A stretch of 7,831 nt of DNA from CAMBDR01 sp046597185 (GTDB lineage: Bacteria; Pseudomonadota; Gammaproteobacteria; Burkholderiales; Burkholderiaceae_D): NCBI GenBank assembly GCA_046597185.1, contig JBKJLF010000184.1, forward strand, positions 1 through 7,831, in the 5' to 3' direction. Below the pieces are notes generated by a model, which did not search any database, was not told the DNA's origin, and saw only the letters and a list, made by a program, of their open reading frames with translations. Every line of letters begins with the position of its first letter. Position 1 is the stretch's first letter. Of this stretch, positions 5,199-7,831 are shown piece by piece. The position numbers and the translations under genes are program-made.

Positions 5199-7831
5199 CT
5201 ATTGAGTCGGTTTGCTTAGCGGTAGATTGACGACAAATTGGCTACCTTCTCCCAGAACGGAGCTAAAAGTCAAGCTGCCGCCATGTTTTTGCACGATACC
5301 AAAGGCAATCGATAGCCCCAAGCCAGTGCCTGAGCCGACTTCTTTGGTGGTGTAAAACGGTTCCATAATCCGCGCCTGTATAGAAGGCTCGATGCCGATT
5401 CCACTATCTTCGAAGATAATTTCAATATGTTTGCCATCGGCCGCCAGGTTCAGACGCAGCCACAGCTTGCCGGGGAGGGGGCCTTGGCCCCGATCCTGTT
5501 TTTCGACAATGGCCTGACAGGAATTGACCAGTAAGTTCATGAATACCTGATTGAGCAGGGCGGGCCAACATTCGAGTTCGGGATCAAGGCTAAAATCGGT
5601 GATGAATTCGATTTTTTCCAACCAGCTGGTGCGCACCAGATTGAGCGTGGAGTGCAAACATTCTGATAAGCGCACCGATTTTTTATCCGCTTCGTCCAGG
5701 CGAGTAAAGGCGCGCAAATCGTTCACGATACCTTTGATGCGTTCGGTGCCGCTTAGCATGATCAGGACGTTATCATCCAATCGCTTGAAGCGCTCGTTAA
5801 ATGCCTTGACCACTTCGGGCGCTTCGCCTGCCTCCATCAGTGAGTTGACAAAGGTTTGGAATTGCGCAATTTCAGTGCGCTGGATTTGCGCGGCCACATG
5901 CACAAAATTGGTTGGATTATTGATTTCGTGTGCAACGCCCGCCGTGAGCGTGCCCAGGCCCGCCATTTTTTCTTGCAAGACCATTTGTTGTTCGGTTTCT
6001 TGCAATTGGCGGTGCGCCGCTGCCAAATCGGAATGGGCCTTGGTGAGTGCGCCATGGGCGCTGGAATTGGAGAGCGCAATGGCCGTATAGCTGGCCAGTA
6101 CGCGCAAAAATTCGAGTTGATCTTTGTCGTAGGCATGTTGTTTCAAACTTTGCACCGAGAGGCAGCCAATCACGCTTTGTTCCAGCATCAGGGGTAAATA
6201 CACCACGGTTTCCATTGATTTGCCAAATCTTGGCGTGAGAATGTGGGATACATAATTGAGTAATTGGGCATGGTTGGCAGCAATCAGTTCACGCTGCTCG
6301 CGCACACACCATACCGCCGGGCGATCATGATCGTGGAAGGATAAACTGATATTGGGTTGACGCTTGCCATTTTCGATATTGTAGACAAATAAAATTTGCT
6401 CAGTCGCCGGATCAACCATGCCAATCAAAAAGACATGCGCATCCAGGCGTGCGCTTACCTGTTGGTGTACGCGCCGAAACGCTTGTTCGGTATCCAGGGT
6501 TGAGGTGAGTTCTTGCCCGATCTTACTCAATTTTAAAATATCGCTGGTGCGCGCCGCAATCAGCATTTTTAAGCGTTGGGTGCGCCAGCGATGAATGCCC
6601 AAGGCGCTACTCGTGCCCGCCAATAACGCCAGCAGCATAAACCACCAGGTTTGCCAGAATGCGGGTAAAACCTGGACGTCGATGTGTAAGGGGTGCGTGC
6701 TCCAGGGGCCGTTGTGCTTGCTGGCACGCACTTGCAGAGTATAGTTGCCGGGCGATAAATTGCCGTAGGCGGCGGTGCGATGCCCGGCATCGGCATCGAT
6801 CCAGTTGCGGTCTTCTCCCTGCAGGCGATATTGGTAGCGGTATTGGCTTGGATTGGCATAATCGAGTGCGGCAAATTCCAGTGCAAAATTGCGCTGTTCG
6901 GTGTTTAAGGTGAGCGCAGGCGGGGCTTTGCTGGTGGTTGCCGTGTCCGGGGCATGCGCGAGTGAACCCAGCGGGGCGGCGTTGCCATTGATTTTCAACT
7001 CGGTGACGACCACAGGCGGCATATCCGTCGATGCCTGAAACAGGGCAGGGTTGATAATGGCCAGCCCTTGCGAACCGCCATAGAGCAGTAAGCCGTCCCG
7101 GGTTTGGCTGTAGGCACCGTCCCACTTGGGGCCGATATTCATGCCATCGGCGCTGCTTAAGTGCTGCAGTTGCAGTTTGATGGGGTCGATGATGGCAGAA
7201 TCGGTCCAGATTCGGCCCATATGATCTTCCAGTAAATTTCCACCCAAGTCTTGATCCGCAGCCCCCAGACCCACGCCAAAATGTTCAAATTTGGCGATTT
7301 TGCCATTCCAGCTTTGCAAGCGTTGCAAACCCTTGTTGGTGGTCAACCAGAGTTTGCCGTGACTATCAATTAATAAGCTGGAAATATAGTCAGAAATAAG
7401 GCTGTCCGCTCGTACTGGCTCAGGGTGAAAGCCATGCAAACCTTTGGCACCGGGTTCCATTACCCACAAGCCGTTATTACTACCCACCCAGATTCGCCCC
7501 TGCCCATCTTCAGCCAGGGTATTTACGCCGCTTTGCATTGCGGCCCCATTTTCGTCAGGCACCGCTTCAAATTGTGCCGGCCTGCTTGAATTAGTCTGGC
7601 CGGGGATAGTCTGGCCGGGCCGCCAGCGTGCTACCCCGCGCGCAGTGGCTGCCCAGACACTGCCGTCGCGGCTGGCCAAAAAACGGGTAACCTGCTGCTC
7701 AGGTAAGCCTGGTACATCCAGCCATATCTGGCTCGCCGACGGGAGCCGTACCACACCCGCCTGTTTGGTGCCAGCCCACAGCGTACCATCGGCCGTCTTT
7801 GCCAGCGCGCGAATGCTGGCATCGGGCAGAC
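5199..7831 (-). CDS. Reg_prop/Y_Y_Y sensor histidine kinase with GAF domain (N-terminus beyond window)
   Basis: The frame is open from the right edge to the TAG at 5199, giving 876 visible residues. The GTG at 7754 is internal, because the codons before it encode another propeller repeat (LPDASIRALAKTADGTLWAG). In order: Reg_prop beta-propeller repeats to about residue 260 (GRIWVGSNNG, GKLWLTTNKG, YGGSQGLAIINP); a Y_Y_Y domain about 310-390 (YRYQYRLQG, YGNLSPGNYTLQV); one membrane helix about 391-415 (WWFMLLALLAG); a cytoplasmic GAF-like domain about 435-585; a coiled coil; the HisKA H-box GVAHEINNP with H634; and HATPase_c with the N-box NQVFMNLLVNSCQAI (from 760), FEDSGIGIEP and GSGTGLGLS. 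All key kinase residues are present. The propellers should be periplasmic and sense an unknown ligand. There is no receiver domain, and no response regulator is visible in the window. The upstream part should hold more repeats and a signal peptide. Confidence 0.93.
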   Translation of the reverse strand, partial: LPDASIRALAKTADGTLWAGTKQAGVVRLPSASQIWLDVPGLPEQQVTRFLASRDGSVWAATARGVARWRPGQTIPGQTNSSRPAQFEAVPDENGAAMQSGVNTLAEDGQGRIWVGSNNGLWVMEPGAKGLHGFHPEPVRADSLISDYISSLLIDSHGKLWLTTNKGLQRLQSWNGKIAKFEHFGVGLGAADQDLGGNLLEDHMGRIWTDSAIIDPIKLQLQHLSSADGMNIGPKWDGAYSQTRDGLLLYGGSQGLAIINPALFQASTDMPPVVVTELKINGNAAPLGSLAHAPDTATTSKAPPALTLNTEQRNFALEFAALDYANPSQYRYQYRLQGEDRNWIDADAGHRTAAYGNLSPGNYTLQVRASKHNGPWSTHPLHIDVQVLPAFWQTWWFMLLALLAGTSSALGIHRWRTQRLKMLIAARTSDILKLSKIGQELTSTLDTEQAFRRVHQQVSARLDAHVFLIGMVDPATEQILFVYNIENGKRQPNISLSFHDHDRPAVWCVREQRELIAANHAQLLNYVSHILTPRFGKSMETVVYLPLMLEQSVIGCLSVQSLKQHAYDKDQLEFLRVLASYTAIALSNSSAHGALTKAHSDLAAAHRQLQETEQQMVLQEKMAGLGTLTAGVAHEINNPTNFVHVAAQIQRTEIAQFQTFVNSLMEAGEAPEVVKAFNERFKRLDDNVLIMLSGTERIKGIVNDLRAFTRLDEADKKSVRLSECLHSTLNLVRTSWLEKIEFITDFSLDPELECWPALLNQVFMNLLVNSCQAIVEKQDRGQGPLPGKLWLRLNLAADGKHIEIIFEDSGIGIEPSIQARIMEPFYTTKEVGSGTGLGLSIAFGIVQKHGGSLTFSSVLGEGSQFVVNLPLSKPTQ

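Noticed and set aside
5551..6197. Plus-strand open frames of up to 179 codons opposite the GAF/HisKA region
   Set aside because: They lie antisense to strongly conserved kinase coding sequence and show no domain of their own.

Overview
The window looks like chromosomal DNA from a Gram-negative proteobacterium, most plausibly a beta- or gammaproteobacterium. The reasons are a sigma-54 (-24/-12) promoter with an NtrC-type operator, a NarK/NasA-type nitrate transporter directly followed by a PP2C phosphatase/Ser-Thr kinase fusion, and large membrane sensor kinases of the Reg_prop/Y_Y_Y type. This is judged from family content only; no species can be named. All genes are on the minus strand, so transcription runs from right to left.

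From right to left: (1) 7831-5199, the 3' part of an apparently intact sensor histidine kinase (beta-propeller repeats, Y_Y_Y domain, one membrane helix, GAF domain, HisKA/HATPase), whose N-terminus lies beyond the window. (2) 5074-3054, a decayed tandem paralogue of it. It lacks the start of the propeller and is split into three reading frames by two internal deletions, one of which removes the ATP-binding N-box. I call it a pseudogene. (3) 3053-2828, a short regulatory region: a hairpin, a near-consensus NtrC operator, extra half-sites, and a perfect-looking sigma-54 promoter about 40 bases before the next start codon. (4) 2827-1613, a 12-helix nitrate/nitrite transporter of the MFS. (5) 1592 to the left edge, a fused PP2C phosphatase and Ser/Thr kinase, separated from the transporter by 20 bases and so almost certainly co-transcribed; its C-terminus is cut by the window.

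Transporter plus kinase/phosphatase is the front of an assimilatory nitrate operon; in Pseudomonas aeruginosa the same pair is followed by nirB, nirD and the assimilatory nitrate reductase gene. The NtrC/sigma-54 control region predicts induction under nitrogen limitation. The neighbouring sensor kinases look like a separate unit: no response regulator is visible and nothing ties them to nitrate. No RNA genes, insertion sequences, CRISPR arrays or phage genes were seen. No convincing new system was found; the best leads are the NtrC/sigma-54 switch, the uncharacterised role of the kinase/phosphatase fusion, and the decay of one sensor kinase next to an intact copy.
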